Part shown: piece by piece, positions 35,643 through 45,268 of the stretch | How positions within the stretch are numbered: position 1 is the first letter of the stretch | How the letters are laid out: the number at the start of each line of letters is the position of its first letter | NCBI RefSeq assembly: GCF_041432775.1 | Contig: NZ_JAPWAG010000011.1 | Coordinates: forward strand, 1 to 64,000 | From: Pauljensenia sp902373545 | Lineage (GTDB): Bacteria > Actinomycetota > Actinomycetes > Actinomycetales > Actinomycetaceae | DNA: 64,000 nt | Reading direction: 5' to 3' | The notes under the pieces: model-generated | Told to the model about the DNA's origin: nothing | The model's database searches: none | The model's input: only the letters and a program-made list of their open reading frames with translations | Position numbers and translations under genes: made by a program

Positions 35643-38600
35643 CTCTTCCTCCACACGGATAGGGCGCTGGCTGCCGCGATCACCAGGCAGATGCCCGCAC
35701 CGATGCGCCAGGGAATAATCCACCAGGCGCTGTAGGTGACAGTCAGGTGCCCGGCAGCGGGCATATCGAAGGCCTGCGCCCAGCCGTCTGCCGGTTCGAC
35801 GGCGCTCAGGGCAGTTCCGTCAACGCTCGCGTACCAGCCGGAGTCGGCGCGTTCGGCGAGGACGAGCGTGCCGATCGCGTTGACCTCGCCGTCCACGCGC
35901 AGCTGGGAGGCTCCCACGTCCGTGAAGACGCCACCGGCGGATTCGACGCGCACGCGCGAGGGCTTGACACCGCTCGGGCGCACGCGCCACACGGTACCGC
36001 TGTTGGTCGCGCCGACCTTTTCCAGCCCGGCCGCGCGATCGAGGCCAAATGCGAGCGCCTGGGCGCCGCTGGCACCGTCGGGCACGAGGATCGTGTCGAC
36101 GTCGTGGGCGGCCAGCGTCTCCACGGTCGCGTCGTCGGGGTAGACCACCAGGGTGTAGGCGGCCTGCGCGAGGGATTGCGCCGCCGGGTCGGCCACCGTT
36201 CCCTCGCTCGCACCGGAGCGGGCGCGCGCCAGAGCGAGTGCGCGCACGGTGGGTGAGGAATCGGTCAGGGTCGGTCCCGCGCCGCGCCACAGGGCCGCGT
36301 CGACAGCTCCGTTCGTGGGATCGCCGTCGAGGACCAGGACGCGCCCGGCACGTGGCGAACGCTGTGCCTGGGAGCCGACGGCGGAAATAATGGGGGTGGC
36401 CACGGGCGAAACGGTTTCACGCTGGGCGAGCGCGTAGGTCGGTGTCTCCGAGGCGTCGGCGCGGCTCGCGAAGGAGACTGCGGCGTGGGTGGCGCCCACC
36501 GCGACGAGGACACAGCAGGCGAGCACTGCCGCGGCCCGCAGGACCAGACCGCCGGAGGCATCCCACGCAGGTTGGTGGGAGTCCTCGTCGTCCTGGGCTG
36601 CGCTGCGACCCACCTGCGTGGCGGCCAGGAGGAAAGCGCCGAAGGAGAGCGAGAATGCGGGCGACGTCCACGCGTAGGCCACGAGGGCACCGTCCAGGCC
36701 GACGCCGACGTGGGAGGCGGCCCAGCCGCACGCTGCGGCGACGAGGCCGAGGCAGACCAGGGCGATCAGGCGAAGAGAGCGGTGGCGTGCCGCCGCTACA
36801 AGCGCCAACGCGAGGACGGCGCCGCCGAGGACGCCGAAGGCGATCGCTTCGAAGCTGTCCTGTGGCGCGGCGGGCATGCCGAGCGCGGCGAACCAGGAGC
36901 TGGCCCGCGTGTACGCGTGCACTCCCCCACTCGTGGAGGCCAGGGCGACCCAGGCAGACGGGTGGGCAATGATCGAGACGTAGGTGGGCGCGAGGACGAC
37001 CGCGGCGGGCATGGCCACGACGGCGCTGCGGCGGGCGCGCCACAGGAGGGCCGCCAGGCCGAGGGGCAGCGTCCACGGCGCGCAGCACGCCAGGACGAGG
37101 AGGGACAGGCCCGCACATCCGGCGTTAACCGTTCGCGGGTTGACTGGCGCGGCGGCGACGCCCGAAGCACCGGCAACCATCAGCGGCGGGGCTGCGGGCA
37201 CGCAGTAGGCGGCCAGGACGGGCACCGCGAGGTGCGCCAACGCTCCGGCGAGCGAGCCGTGCGCGGCACTGAGCAACAGGGCGGGAGACAGCGCCCAGGC
37301 CAGGGAGACCAAGAAACGCACGCGCAGAGACGAGGTGAGCGAGCGTGTGGGCACCCACGCCAGGATCGCGGCCAGCGGGCTGGAAGCGACGAGCAGGGTC
37401 GTGGCGACCGCGCCAGGAGTGACGCCGAATGGGGCCACGGGAGCGCTCAGCAGCGCCATGAGGATGGTCAGCGGGTCCGCTCCCCCGGCATATCCGTCGC
37501 CGCCGGGTATCCACCCGGCCCACGCGGCGGCCCACAGTTCGGACCACGAGGAGGGCAGCGAGGTCCACGCGCCGCCGACAATGCCGGAGGCGAAGCCCCA
37601 CCATTGGATGCCCGCAATCAGCGAGGTGAGCGCGAGCAGGCCGACGGCAGTGGAGACAGAGCGGATGCGATAGGAACGCATCGACGCGAGGATGAGCGGG
37701 TCGATGCGCTCGCCGTGCTCGTCCTCCTCGCCCCCGGCCGGTTCCTTACGCAGCGAGGCAGGCGTGATTTCGAGGGCGCGCAGGGCGGATCGGGGGACCG
37801 TGCGCGACTGAGCGGAGCGGGCTCGCCCGGCCAGCAGGCGCGGCGTGGCCGCCATCAGGGAGAGCAGTGCGGCGATTTCGGGCAGGGCCAGGGCGGCCCG
37901 CCCCGTGATAAAGCGACCGAGGGCGCGGGCAGGGGTCCACACGAGCAGCCACAGTGCCAGGAAAGGAAGAACGAGGGCGGGCACAGCCTTGCACCAGTTG
38001 TACATCTGGGCGTAGCGGCGCCGACGGAAGGACTTCGCCTGCGCGGCGACCAGGCGAGCCACGGCCTCGGGGTCCTCGTGATCCTGTGACAGGAACGAGG
38101 CCTCGGTCGGGTCGATCCCGGGAGTCATCGAGGAACGGGCATGGCGAACGCGTGCGCGGGGGGCCACGATGACGCGGTAGCCGGCCAGGTGGAGGCGCCG
38201 ACCCATGTCCAGGCCATCGCCGAAGGGTCCGAGGGCGGGATCGAATCCGCCAATGGTCTCGTATGCCTCTGCGCGGAGGAGCATGCCGGCGGTACCGACG
38301 CCCAGGACGTCAGTCGTGCCGTCGTACTGGCCCTGGTCGATTTCATCGTCGCCGATCCGCTCGAGGCGGCGTGCGCTCGAGGTCGCGAAGATACCGAGTT
38401 CGAGCAGGCGTGTCCCGTCCCAGCTGATCTGTTTCGCGCCGACGGCCCCGACGGTCTTGCCCACGACCGCGGCCTGGACAAGCTGGCTCAGGCACTCGGC
38501 CTCGGGTGCTGAGTCGTCGTGCAGGATCCACCACCACGGCGCGGAGGCGAACGCTGCGCCCTGCGCGTGCGCGCGACGGATGGCGCCGCCGAGGGTGCGT

Positions 38601-38803
38601 GCGCGGCCCACGCGCACAAGTTCTGCACCCTGAGGCACGAGGTCAGCGGGGAACGGTGTGACATGACGCCCTGCAACGTCGATGATGGTCAACGAATCCG
38701 GGGCCACCGATTGATTCTCGATGGCCCGTAAAACGGACTGGGTGAGCGGCGCATCCCCCTTCGTGACAAGGATGGCGCCGACGGCGCGAGTAGCGGGACT
38801 CAA
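35639..38803 (-). CDS. Large membrane-bound family 2 glycosyltransferase
   Basis: A 1054-residue protein. The start is a TTG at 38803 overlapping the whiB2 stop (TTGA). Residues 1-250 form a GT-A domain: VGAILVTKGDAP, then the DxD-like WILHDDSAPEAE, and GGFDPALGPFGDGLDMGRRL. The rest holds about 12 transmembrane segments, an extracytoplasmic region, and a last helix with a basic end (SVWRKR). It probably transfers a sugar from a nucleotide or lipid donor to an envelope polymer. Together with whiB2 and DUF5719 it forms a conserved actinobacterial block. Confidence 0.88.
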   Translation of the reverse strand: MSPATRAVGAILVTKGDAPLTQSVLRAIENQSVAPDSLTIIDVAGRHVTPFPADLVPQGAELVRVGRARTLGGAIRRAHAQGAAFASAPWWWILHDDSAPEAECLSQLVQAAVVGKTVGAVGAKQISWDGTRLLELGIFATSSARRLERIGDDEIDQGQYDGTTDVLGVGTAGMLLRAEAYETIGGFDPALGPFGDGLDMGRRLHLAGYRVIVAPRARVRHARSSMTPGIDPTEASFLSQDHEDPEAVARLVAAQAKSFRRRRYAQMYNWCKAVPALVLPFLALWLLVWTPARALGRFITGRAALALPEIAALLSLMAATPRLLAGRARSAQSRTVPRSALRALEITPASLRKEPAGGEEDEHGERIDPLILASMRSYRIRSVSTAVGLLALTSLIAGIQWWGFASGIVGGAWTSLPSSWSELWAAAWAGWIPGGDGYAGGADPLTILMALLSAPVAPFGVTPGAVATTLLVASSPLAAILAWVPTRSLTSSLRVRFLVSLAWALSPALLLSAAHGSLAGALAHLAVPVLAAYCVPAAPPLMVAGASGVAAAPVNPRTVNAGCAGLSLLVLACCAPWTLPLGLAALLWRARRSAVVAMPAAVVLAPTYVSIIAHPSAWVALASTSGGVHAYTRASSWFAALGMPAAPQDSFEAIAFGVLGGAVLALALVAAARHRSLRLIALVCLGLVAAACGWAASHVGVGLDGALVAYAWTSPAFSLSFGAFLLAATQVGRSAAQDDEDSHQPAWDASGGLVLRAAAVLACCVLVAVGATHAAVSFASRADASETPTYALAQRETVSPVATPIISAVGSQAQRSPRAGRVLVLDGDPTNGAVDAALWRGAGPTLTDSSPTVRALALARARSGASEGTVADPAAQSLAQAAYTLVVYPDDATVETLAAHDVDTILVPDGASGAQALAFGLDRAAGLEKVGATNSGTVWRVRPSGVKPSRVRVESAGGVFTDVGASQLRVDGEVNAIGTLVLAERADSGWYASVDGTALSAVEPADGWAQAFDMPAAGHLTVTYSAWWIIPWRIGAGICLVIAAASALSVWRKR

Positions 38804-39096
38804 CCGGCCATACGGCGCAAGCGCCGCCTCTCGCGCTCCGACATGCCACCCCAGATGCCGAAACGCTCATCGTTCGCGAGCGCGTACTCGAGGCAGTCTT
38901 CGCGAACCTGGCAGGCCTGACAAACAGCCTTGGCCTCGCGAGTGGAGCCGCCCTTTTCGGGGAAGAAAGCTTCGGGATCCGTCTGCGCGCACAGCGCATG
39001 CTGCTGCCACGCAAGGGGGCCGTCAACGCGGGCGTACAGCGCCGCATCGGCGTCCTCGGACCACTCGAGGGGTCCGTCACCGAAGATGTTCCACAT
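38800..39096 (-). CDS. whiB2: WhiB family iron-sulfur regulator (WhiB2/WhmD-like)
   Basis: A 98-residue protein starting at ATG 39096 with AAGGAGT upstream. Four cysteines C36, C59, C62 and C68 (C-x22-C-x2-C-x5-C) bind a [4Fe-4S] cluster; the GIWGG turn (80-84) and a basic C-terminus (ERERRRLRR) follow. The sequence CAQTDPEAFFPEKGGSTREA is characteristic of WhiB2, the essential septation regulator. The context (DUF3499, Rv3259-like gene) agrees with that assignment. Translationally coupled to the GT2. Confidence 0.92.
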   Translation of the reverse strand: MWNIFGDGPLEWSEDADAALYARVDGPLAWQQHALCAQTDPEAFFPEKGGSTREAKAVCQACQVREDCLEYALANDERFGIWGGMSERERRRLRRMAG

Positions 39097-39273
39097 GCGG
39101 AGACTCCTTATAACGAATCGATCAATACGAGAATTACACGCGTGTCATTGCAGGAAGTCAAGCGGTTTCGCGTTATTGAGACCTTAAGATTAGCACCTGA
39201 CCCGCCGGTAGATCCTTGCACTTTTGTAAGGCCTTCACAGTTACCCGATACTTAGAACGCCTGGGACCTTCGA

Positions 39274-39279
39274 TATACT
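39274..39279 (+). promoter_or_regulatory. -10 element suggesting a leaderless mRNA
   Basis: TATACT ends 7 nt before the ATG at 39287, so transcription would begin at or very near the start codon. No Shine-Dalgarno sequence precedes that ATG. Confidence 0.5.
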
Positions 39280-39286
39280 CTCAACC

Positions 39287-40018
39287 ATGAGCAATTTTCC
39301 CGACAATAATGTGACCAGGCTCTCTTCGCTCATCGGCGTGGTTAACGGATGGTCAGGACCCGCTCTGACCCAGTATGGTAAAGAGCGCGTTGAGCTGGGC
39401 GGCCCCGTGGTCAGCAAATGGCTCTCAAAGGTAGCTAATTACTTGACAACCGAGCTCGCCGCGGACCTTTTCGGCGCGGGCGAACCGACACCGACGCGCA
39501 TCTACACGACTCTTCAGCCATGGCAGGATGCCCTCTGGCAGATCGCCGCGCGCGCAATGGGCTGGGAGCTCCTCGACACGCGCCGACCGCTGCCCGGCGA
39601 CCTCCTGGTCACAAACACCGTGGACTCCGAGGCGAGAGCCGCCCTCGAGGCGGGAGCGCACGTCCTGGCCCAGTCCCCCACCTACCTGTCCGTCGCGTGG
39701 GACGGCGAGCTCGGCGGGGCCGTCGACGCCCTGGCGGAAATCGCGATGCAGCCCGACTCCCTCATCATCGACACACCCGACCTGCTCGCCGATGCCCGTG
39801 ACGAGGCCCTGGCTGGCCTGCGCGCGCCCGCGAACCTCAGCGGAGGTCGCGTCGCACTGCTGTGGGAGGGACGCACGGGTGCCGGGCAGGTGCTCGATCA
39901 GTGGATGGCGGGACGCTCCGTGGTGCTCATCGACCCCACGCAGGTCTCGCCGGAGATGCTTGCGCAGATTGTGACCACCGAGGCCGTGGACGCGGGGCTG
40001 GCCCGCTACGCCCGCTAG
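39287..40018 (+). CDS. TIGR03089 family protein
   Basis: A 243-residue protein of the TIGR03089 type, distantly related to the N-terminal domain of AMP-binding (acyl-CoA synthetase-like) enzymes but lacking the ATP-binding and C-terminal parts. Typical are the segments YGKERVELGGPVVSKWLSKV and the terminal GRSVVLIDPTQVSPE. Equivalent to Rv3268 by position. Probably leaderless. Converges on the GT2 at 40038. Function unknown. Confidence 0.85.
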   Translation: MSNFPDNNVTRLSSLIGVVNGWSGPALTQYGKERVELGGPVVSKWLSKVANYLTTELAADLFGAGEPTPTRIYTTLQPWQDALWQIAARAMGWELLDTRRPLPGDLLVTNTVDSEARAALEAGAHVLAQSPTYLSVAWDGELGGAVDALAEIAMQPDSLIIDTPDLLADARDEALAGLRAPANLSGGRVALLWEGRTGAGQVLDQWMAGRSVVLIDPTQVSPEMLAQIVTTEAVDAGLARYAR

Positions 40019-40037
40019 CGGGGGGCAGCCCCGGCGC

Positions 40038-41012
40038 TTACCAGACGCGCAAGAATCTGGCGGCCGCGAGCTTGATGCCCTCGAGGCGGTCGCGCCGGAT
40101 CTGGCGGTAGCGCAGGGCGAAACGCAGGCGCGCCCACTGACTGTCAGCTTCGAGTTCGCGCAGGATCTGCGCGAGCTCGATGCGACGCGGGGCGTCAAAG
40201 GCACCGACCTGCAGAGCGGCGCGTCCCGTCAGGATGAACTGGTTGCGGTAGAAGCCGTTGCGCAGCTTCTCCATGCGCGCATCGCGCGCGCCGGACCCGG
40301 AGTTGGCTCCCTGGACGTTGCCCCCGTGCTGGCGGTATTCCAGGGTCGGTTCCTCGCCGATGACCCAGGTCAGACCAATCGCGCGCGCGAGGGCGTACAC
40401 GTACCAGTCGTGCACGCCGATGCGCGAGTAGTCCAAACGGTTGATGACCTCCACGAGGGCGCTGTGCGCTTGGGGAGAAAAGACGTACGTCGAGCCGGGA
40501 CCGGCGGCCTCGAAGAGGAAATCCCAGTCGCGCATCGGCTGCGACTTACGAATGAGGTGGCGCTCCCCCACACCGCCACCGGGCAGGGACTCGAAGGACG
40601 TCACGTTGGAGGACACAACATCCGCCCCCGTCGAGTCCATCAGGGCCAGCTGTGACTCCAGCTTGTCCGTGTGCCACACGTCGTCCTGATCCGTAAAGGC
40701 CACGTAGGAGCCGTCGGGAACGTGCGTCGTGAACAGGTGCAGGAAATTACCCGTCACCCCGGGTTGACCGTCGCGCTGGGGCAGCACGGTGATGCGCGGA
40801 TCGGACGCGGCGCGCTCCTCAAGGTGGGAGCGGGTCCCGTCGCTCGACGCGTCATCGGAGACGACGAGGCGGACGTCCACGCCCACCTGGGCGAGCACGG
40901 AGTCCACCTGCTCGTCGAGCCACGCCCCGGCCTCGGCCATCCCGTTATAGGTGGCCATGAGGACGGTGACGCGGGGACGAGGCCTCCCGTCGTCTCGGGT
41001 CACGTTGCCCAA
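40038..41012 (-). CDS. Family 2 glycosyltransferase
   Basis: A 324-residue GT-A enzyme. The start may be TTG 41012 or GTG 41003. It shows VTVLMATYNGM (N-terminal strand), VSDDASSDGT, the acceptor-binding FTDQDDVW with its DxD, and GPGSTYVFSPQ. This resembles rhamnosyl- or glycosyltransferases of the RgpF/WbbL group. It follows rmlB by 4 bp and is the last gene of the minus-strand polysaccharide operon, so it probably adds a dTDP-sugar such as rhamnose. Confidence 0.88.
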   Translation of the reverse strand: MGNVTRDDGRPRPRVTVLMATYNGMAEAGAWLDEQVDSVLAQVGVDVRLVVSDDASSDGTRSHLEERAASDPRITVLPQRDGQPGVTGNFLHLFTTHVPDGSYVAFTDQDDVWHTDKLESQLALMDSTGADVVSSNVTSFESLPGGGVGERHLIRKSQPMRDWDFLFEAAGPGSTYVFSPQAHSALVEVINRLDYSRIGVHDWYVYALARAIGLTWVIGEEPTLEYRQHGGNVQGANSGSGARDARMEKLRNGFYRNQFILTGRAALQVGAFDAPRRIELAQILRELEADSQWARLRFALRYRQIRRDRLEGIKLAAARFLRVW

Positions 41013-41016
41013 GGGA

Positions 41017-42024
41017 TCAGTGCCCCTCGGCAGCGTACTTGGCCTCGACGGCCTCCTTCAGCGGGGCCCACCAGGCCTCGTTCTCGGTGTACCAGGCAAT
41101 TGTGTCGGCCAGGCCGTCGCGGAAGTTCGTGAACTGCGGCTGCCAGCCCAGCTCGGTGACGAGCTTGGAGTTGTCGATCGCGTAGCGCAGGTCGTGGCCC
41201 GGGCGGTCGTTGACGTGATCGAAATCGTCGGGGGCAAAGCCCATCAGCTCGTTGAGGATGGCCACGACGTCGCGGTTGTTGGTCTCGCCGTCCGCGCCGA
41301 TCAGGTAGGTCTCGCCGATGCGGCCCTTCATGAGGATGTCCCACACGGCCGTATTGTGGTCGCGCACGTGGATCCAGTCGCGAACGTTCAGGCCGTCGCC
41401 GTACAGGCGCGGACGCACGCCGCGCAGGCGGTTCGTGATCATGCGCGGGATGAACTTCTCGATGTGCTGGTAGGGGCCGTAGTTGTTCGAGCAGTTCGAG
41501 ATCGTGGCCTCCACGCCAAAGGAACGCACCCAGGCGCGCACCAGCAGGTCCGAACCCGCCTTGGAGGAGGAGTAGGGCGAGGAGGGGTTGTAGGGCGTGG
41601 TGGGCGTGAACTTCGCGGGATCGTCCAGCTCCAGGTCGCCGTACACCTCGTCGGTGGAGATGTGGTGGAAGCGCACCTTGTGGCGGCGCACGGCCTCCAG
41701 CAGGGTGAAGGTGCCCACCAGGTTCGTCTGGATGAAAGGCGAGGGGTCCAGCAGCGAGTTGTCGTTGTGGGACTCCGCGGCGAAGTGGACGACCGCATCG
41801 GCCCCGGCCACGACGCCGTCGACCAGATCGGCGTCGGCGATGTCGCCCTCGACAACGGTCAGGCGCGACGCCAGCTCGGCGGGAACGTCGGTCAGGGACG
41901 CGCGGTTGCCCGCGTATGTGAACTTGTCCAGGACGACGACGTCGACGTCCGGGTGGTCCTCGAGGAGCGTATGAACGAAATTCGCTCCGATAAAGCCGGC
42001 GCCGCCGGTCACGACGATCTTCAT
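41017..42024 (-). CDS. rfbB: dTDP-glucose 4,6-dehydratase
   Basis: A 335-residue short-chain dehydrogenase/reductase starting at ATG 42024 behind AAGGAG. NAD motif GGAGFIG, HFAAESHNDNSL, STDEVYG, catalytic YSSSKAGSD (YxxxK) and the C-terminal NNCSNNYGPYQ-type segments (here SNCSNNYGPYQ) identify RmlB. It makes dTDP-4-keto-6-deoxyglucose, the intermediate for dTDP-L-rhamnose. The RmlA, RmlC and RmlD genes are not in the window. A promoter-like element lies upstream (42094-42122). Confidence 0.95.
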   Translation of the reverse strand: MKIVVTGGAGFIGANFVHTLLEDHPDVDVVVLDKFTYAGNRASLTDVPAELASRLTVVEGDIADADLVDGVVAGADAVVHFAAESHNDNSLLDPSPFIQTNLVGTFTLLEAVRRHKVRFHHISTDEVYGDLELDDPAKFTPTTPYNPSSPYSSSKAGSDLLVRAWVRSFGVEATISNCSNNYGPYQHIEKFIPRMITNRLRGVRPRLYGDGLNVRDWIHVRDHNTAVWDILMKGRIGETYLIGADGETNNRDVVAILNELMGFAPDDFDHVNDRPGHDLRYAIDNSKLVTELGWQPQFTNFRDGLADTIAWYTENEAWWAPLKEAVEAKYAAEGH

Positions 42025-42093
42025 GGGTTTTCTCCTTTGCGCGCCCGAGGGGCGTGTCGGGTTGTGTTGTCGAGTGCGATCGACTCTGCCACC

Positions 42094-42122
42094 ATTATGC
42101 CGTACGTCAGCACGGTCATAAA
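42094..42122 (-). promoter_or_regulatory. Candidate rmlB promoter
   Basis: On the minus strand TTTATG (42122-42117), 17-nt spacer, CATAAT (42099-42094), in the 133-bp gap between the ABC ATPase gene and rmlB. The gap suggests rmlB-GT2 can be transcribed separately. Confidence 0.4.
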
Positions 42123-42157
42123 CGCGGGGCAGGTCGCAGGTTGGCGCAGGCGCCGCG

Positions 42158-43333
42158 TTAGGACTCGACGGCGATGGACGAATCCAGCGCCACGGGTCCC
42201 GAGCCGATTCCATTTCCTTGAACGACGAGGTCCCAGGCGCCGTCGCGCTGAGCGAAGGGCTGCCCGCCGGCGTCGTCGATGGACACGTTCATCCGATACA
42301 TGCCCTCGCCCAGGGTGAGGGTCGGCACGGTGATGATCACCGTCGCGTCGCCCTCAATGGCGGGCAGGGTCGCACCGGAGTTACGCGAGTTGTAGTAGTG
42401 CAGCTTCTGACCCAGGTTGGTATCCAGCGAGAAGGCGGTCACCCAGTCTTCAATGCGCTTGGAGGCGGTCAGGTCCATGCGGATGCAGATCGTGTCGCCG
42501 GTGTGCGCCACGCGGATGGGCTCGCCGCCCTGGTCCGTCATGGAAATGTCGCGGATCGTGATGAAGCCGGTTTCCTCGGTGTGCACGGGGGCGGCCAGCG
42601 CGTCGCGCTGGAATCCCTCACGCAGGATGCGCACCGCATCCGAGGTCGAGCCGTCGAAGACGAGCTTGCCGTGGTCCAGGACGACGCCGCGCGTACACAC
42701 GGACTCGACCTGCTCGGCGGAGTGGGACACGAGGACGATGGCACGTCCCTCGGTCTGGAAGGAATGGATCTTGTCCATGCACTTGCGCTGGAAGGGCTCG
42801 TCACCCACCGCGAGGACCTCATCGACGAGGAGGACGTCGGGGTCGGAGTGGACGGCGACCGCGAAGGCGAGGCGCACGTACATGCCCGAGGAGTAGAACT
42901 TCACCTGGGTGTCGATGAACTGTTCGATGCCGGAGAAGGCGACGATGTCGTCGAAGGCGGCTTCGGTTTCCGCGCGCGTCATGCCCAGGATCGAGGCGTT
43001 GAGGAACACGTTTTCGCGTCCCGTCAGGTCCTGGTGGAAACCCGCGCCGAGCTCGAGGAGCGCGGCCATGCGCCCGCGGGTGGTCACGCGGCCGCTGGTC
43101 GGGCGGATGATGGAGCCCATGATCTTGAGCAGGGTGGACTTGCCGGAGCCGTTGTGGCCCATGAGGCCAACGGACTCATTGAGGCGCACGTCCACGCTCA
43201 CGTTGTCGAGGGCGTGGAACTCCTCCACCCGCGCGCGCGAGGAGTGCAGCACGCGGTCCTTAACCGAGGTGTCCCGGTGAAGTTTGAAGACCTTGGAAAC
43301 GTCCTGAACGCGGACGACTTCAGGCATTGACAT
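42158..43333 (-). CDS. Polysaccharide ABC exporter ATPase (Wzt-like)
   Basis: A 391-residue protein starting at ATG 43333, overlapping the permease stop by 1 nt, with AGGAGC upstream. The ATPase domain has Walker A GHNGSGKST, the Q-loop region, and a signature in which the usual LSGGQ is replaced by the TagH/Wzt-type FYSSGMYVRLAFA; Walker B is VLLVDEVLAVGD. A C-terminal domain of about 140 residues (from about residue 250) resembles the Wzt carbohydrate-binding domain, which in that family recognises the finished glycan. Hence it is probably specific for the polymer made by this locus. Confidence 0.93.
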   Translation of the reverse strand: MSMPEVVRVQDVSKVFKLHRDTSVKDRVLHSSRARVEEFHALDNVSVDVRLNESVGLMGHNGSGKSTLLKIMGSIIRPTSGRVTTRGRMAALLELGAGFHQDLTGRENVFLNASILGMTRAETEAAFDDIVAFSGIEQFIDTQVKFYSSGMYVRLAFAVAVHSDPDVLLVDEVLAVGDEPFQRKCMDKIHSFQTEGRAIVLVSHSAEQVESVCTRGVVLDHGKLVFDGSTSDAVRILREGFQRDALAAPVHTEETGFITIRDISMTDQGGEPIRVAHTGDTICIRMDLTASKRIEDWVTAFSLDTNLGQKLHYYNSRNSGATLPAIEGDATVIITVPTLTLGEGMYRMNVSIDDAGGQPFAQRDGAWDLVVQGNGIGSGPVALDSSIAVES

Positions 43334-44268
43334 TACAGCTCCTGAGCAAAGTTGCCTTCGAGGCGAGCGAAGACACGGTGCGCCCCGAAGATCAGGACGA
43401 CGCCAACAAGCGCCGCGAGGACCAGGCGGATCATGAGGTGCGAGGGGTAGGGCTGGTCGACGCCAGCCGCCCACAGCGACTTCTGGAATCCGAGGATCGC
43501 TAAGGTCACGGGATTGGACAGGTAGATCTCGTGCGCGATCGGGTAGTTCGTCTCAAGAGCCTTTTGCACGTAGCTGTAGGAGTAGACGATCGGCGAGGCC
43601 CAGAACGCCAGGAAGGTGATGACCTCGATGAGGTGCTGGATGTCGCGCATGTAGACGTTGAGCGCGGACAGGAGCAGCCCGAACAGGGTCGCGTAGACGA
43701 CCAACACGATGAGAGCAAAGGGCAGGTAGGCCAGCTGCGCCACCGATGGGAGAGAGCCCGTCACAACAATCGCGCCCAGCAGGATGGCCAGCTGAATCGC
43801 GGAGTTGACGGCGGATGTTCCCAGCGTCGAAAGCGGGAAAATCTCGCGTGGCAGGTAGACCTTTTTCACCAGGCCGGAGTTGGCGACGATTGATCCCGTT
43901 CCGCCGGTGACTGCCTCGAGGAAGAAGCCCCAGGCCGTCAGGCCGGTGAACACGAAGATCGCGAAGGACGGGATGCCCCTCGCCGCGCCCAGGAACTGGC
44001 CGATGACGATGAAGTAGATGAGGAGCTGCGACAGGGGCTTGAACAGCGACCAGACGAAGCCGAGGTTCGAGTCCTTGTAGCGGGCCTTGAGCTCGCGGTT
44101 GATGAGCAGGCGCAGCAGTTCTCGACGGTTCCAGACGTCGACGAACGCACGCTTCGTGCCCGCCACCAGACCGCTCTTGTCACCCAGCTCTCGCAGGGGT
44201 TGGGCCTCGATGCGCTCAACACGCAGTGCGAGCGAGGACCCGGGGGAAGGGGTCGTTGATTCAGTCAT
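43333..44268 (-). CDS. Polysaccharide ABC exporter permease (Wzm/TagG-like)
   Basis: A 311-residue ABC-2 permease with six transmembrane helices. It shows the N-terminal amphipathic segment LLRLLINRELKARYKDSNLG, which is characteristic of the TagG/Wzm family (RELKxRYKxSxLG), and conserved WSLFKPL. With the following Wzt-like ATPase it exports an undecaprenyl-linked polysaccharide across the membrane. Confidence 0.93.
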   Translation of the reverse strand: MTESTTPSPGSSLALRVERIEAQPLRELGDKSGLVAGTKRAFVDVWNRRELLRLLINRELKARYKDSNLGFVWSLFKPLSQLLIYFIVIGQFLGAARGIPSFAIFVFTGLTAWGFFLEAVTGGTGSIVANSGLVKKVYLPREIFPLSTLGTSAVNSAIQLAILLGAIVVTGSLPSVAQLAYLPFALIVLVVYATLFGLLLSALNVYMRDIQHLIEVITFLAFWASPIVYSYSYVQKALETNYPIAHEIYLSNPVTLAILGFQKSLWAAGVDQPYPSHLMIRLVLAALVGVVLIFGAHRVFARLEGNFAQEL

Positions 44269-44299
44269 ACCAACTCACTATATCTGACCGTCTGGTCCC

Positions 44300-45268
44300 T
44301 TACTGACCATAGCGCTTGAGCGGGGAGCGAACACCTCGGCGCACGCCCCTCCACTTCTGCACGTGGTAGGCAGGATTGAGGAAGAAACCGCTGATCTTGC
44401 GGCGCTTACCCACCTCGCGGTCACGGGCCAGGCGCAGGGCGTCCTTGAGGATACCCGTCGTGACCATGCGGACGACCGTCGGAATCGAGGGCATGGCGAC
44501 GTCGATGCCGACCTCGCGCAGGCCCTGGGTCTCCTCGAACATGCGGTCGTCGTACTCGGAGACGGTCATCTCGTTGGAGTGCAGGACGGCGGCGCGCGGT
44601 GCATAGGCCTTGATGTATCCGGCCGCGATGACGTCGCGGCCCAGGAGCTGGTCCTCGGCGTAGGAGACGTCACGGTAGGGAACCTCGCCGGTGAGAATGT
44701 CCTTGCGGGCGGCGGAGTTCACGTCGGAGTAGAAGGTGACGGCGTTGCGCACGCCCTCGTCCTGGATGAAGTCGTCCTCGTAGAACAGGGTGGTGCCAAA
44801 GCCCGGGCCGAAGCCGTTGAAGACGCCCTTGATCTCGTAGCGCAGCAGCGGGAAGGCGTCCGGGCGCGGGATCTGGGCGCCCATGACGGCGACGATGCGG
44901 TCGGAGATCGCAAACGGCGCGGTGATCTCGTGGAGCCACCTGTCCGAGGCCGGGGTGGCGTCGTGCGTCAGGTAGGCGACGATGCGGCCCTTGGCCAGGT
45001 GCGCGCCGAGGTTACGGGTCTTGCCGTGCCCGAACTCGCTGTTGGGGATCTGCACCAGGCGCACGGACGGGTACTTCGCGATGAGGTCGAGCGTGGAGTC
45101 GGTCGAGCCGGAGTCGATGACGAGGATCTCGTAGGTGCCGTCGAAACGCTGGGCGGTCAGCGAGGCGAGGATCTCGTCGATATGCTGCTCGCCGTTGTAG
45201 GTCAGAATGACGACGCTGGCGTCCAGCGAGGCGTCCTTCGCGTCCACGTAGTCCGATTTAGTAACCAT
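44300..45268 (-). CDS. Family 2 glycosyltransferase (rhamnosyltransferase-like)
   Basis: A 322-residue GT-A enzyme. Key segments: ASVVILTYNGEQHID, VIDSGSTDSTLDL, FGHGKTRNLGA, and the acidic YLTHDATPAS. The EFGHGKTRN motif is typical of RfbF/rhamnosyltransferase-like GT2 proteins. The start overlaps the end of the epimerase gene by 11 bp. Located directly upstream of the exporter genes. Confidence 0.9.
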   Translation of the reverse strand: MVTKSDYVDAKDASLDASVVILTYNGEQHIDEILASLTAQRFDGTYEILVIDSGSTDSTLDLIAKYPSVRLVQIPNSEFGHGKTRNLGAHLAKGRIVAYLTHDATPASDRWLHEITAPFAISDRIVAVMGAQIPRPDAFPLLRYEIKGVFNGFGPGFGTTLFYEDDFIQDEGVRNAVTFYSDVNSAARKDILTGEVPYRDVSYAEDQLLGRDVIAAGYIKAYAPRAAVLHSNEMTVSEYDDRMFEETQGLREVGIDVAMPSIPTVVRMVTTGILKDALRLARDREVGKRRKISGFFLNPAYHVQKWRGVRRGVRSPLKRYGQ

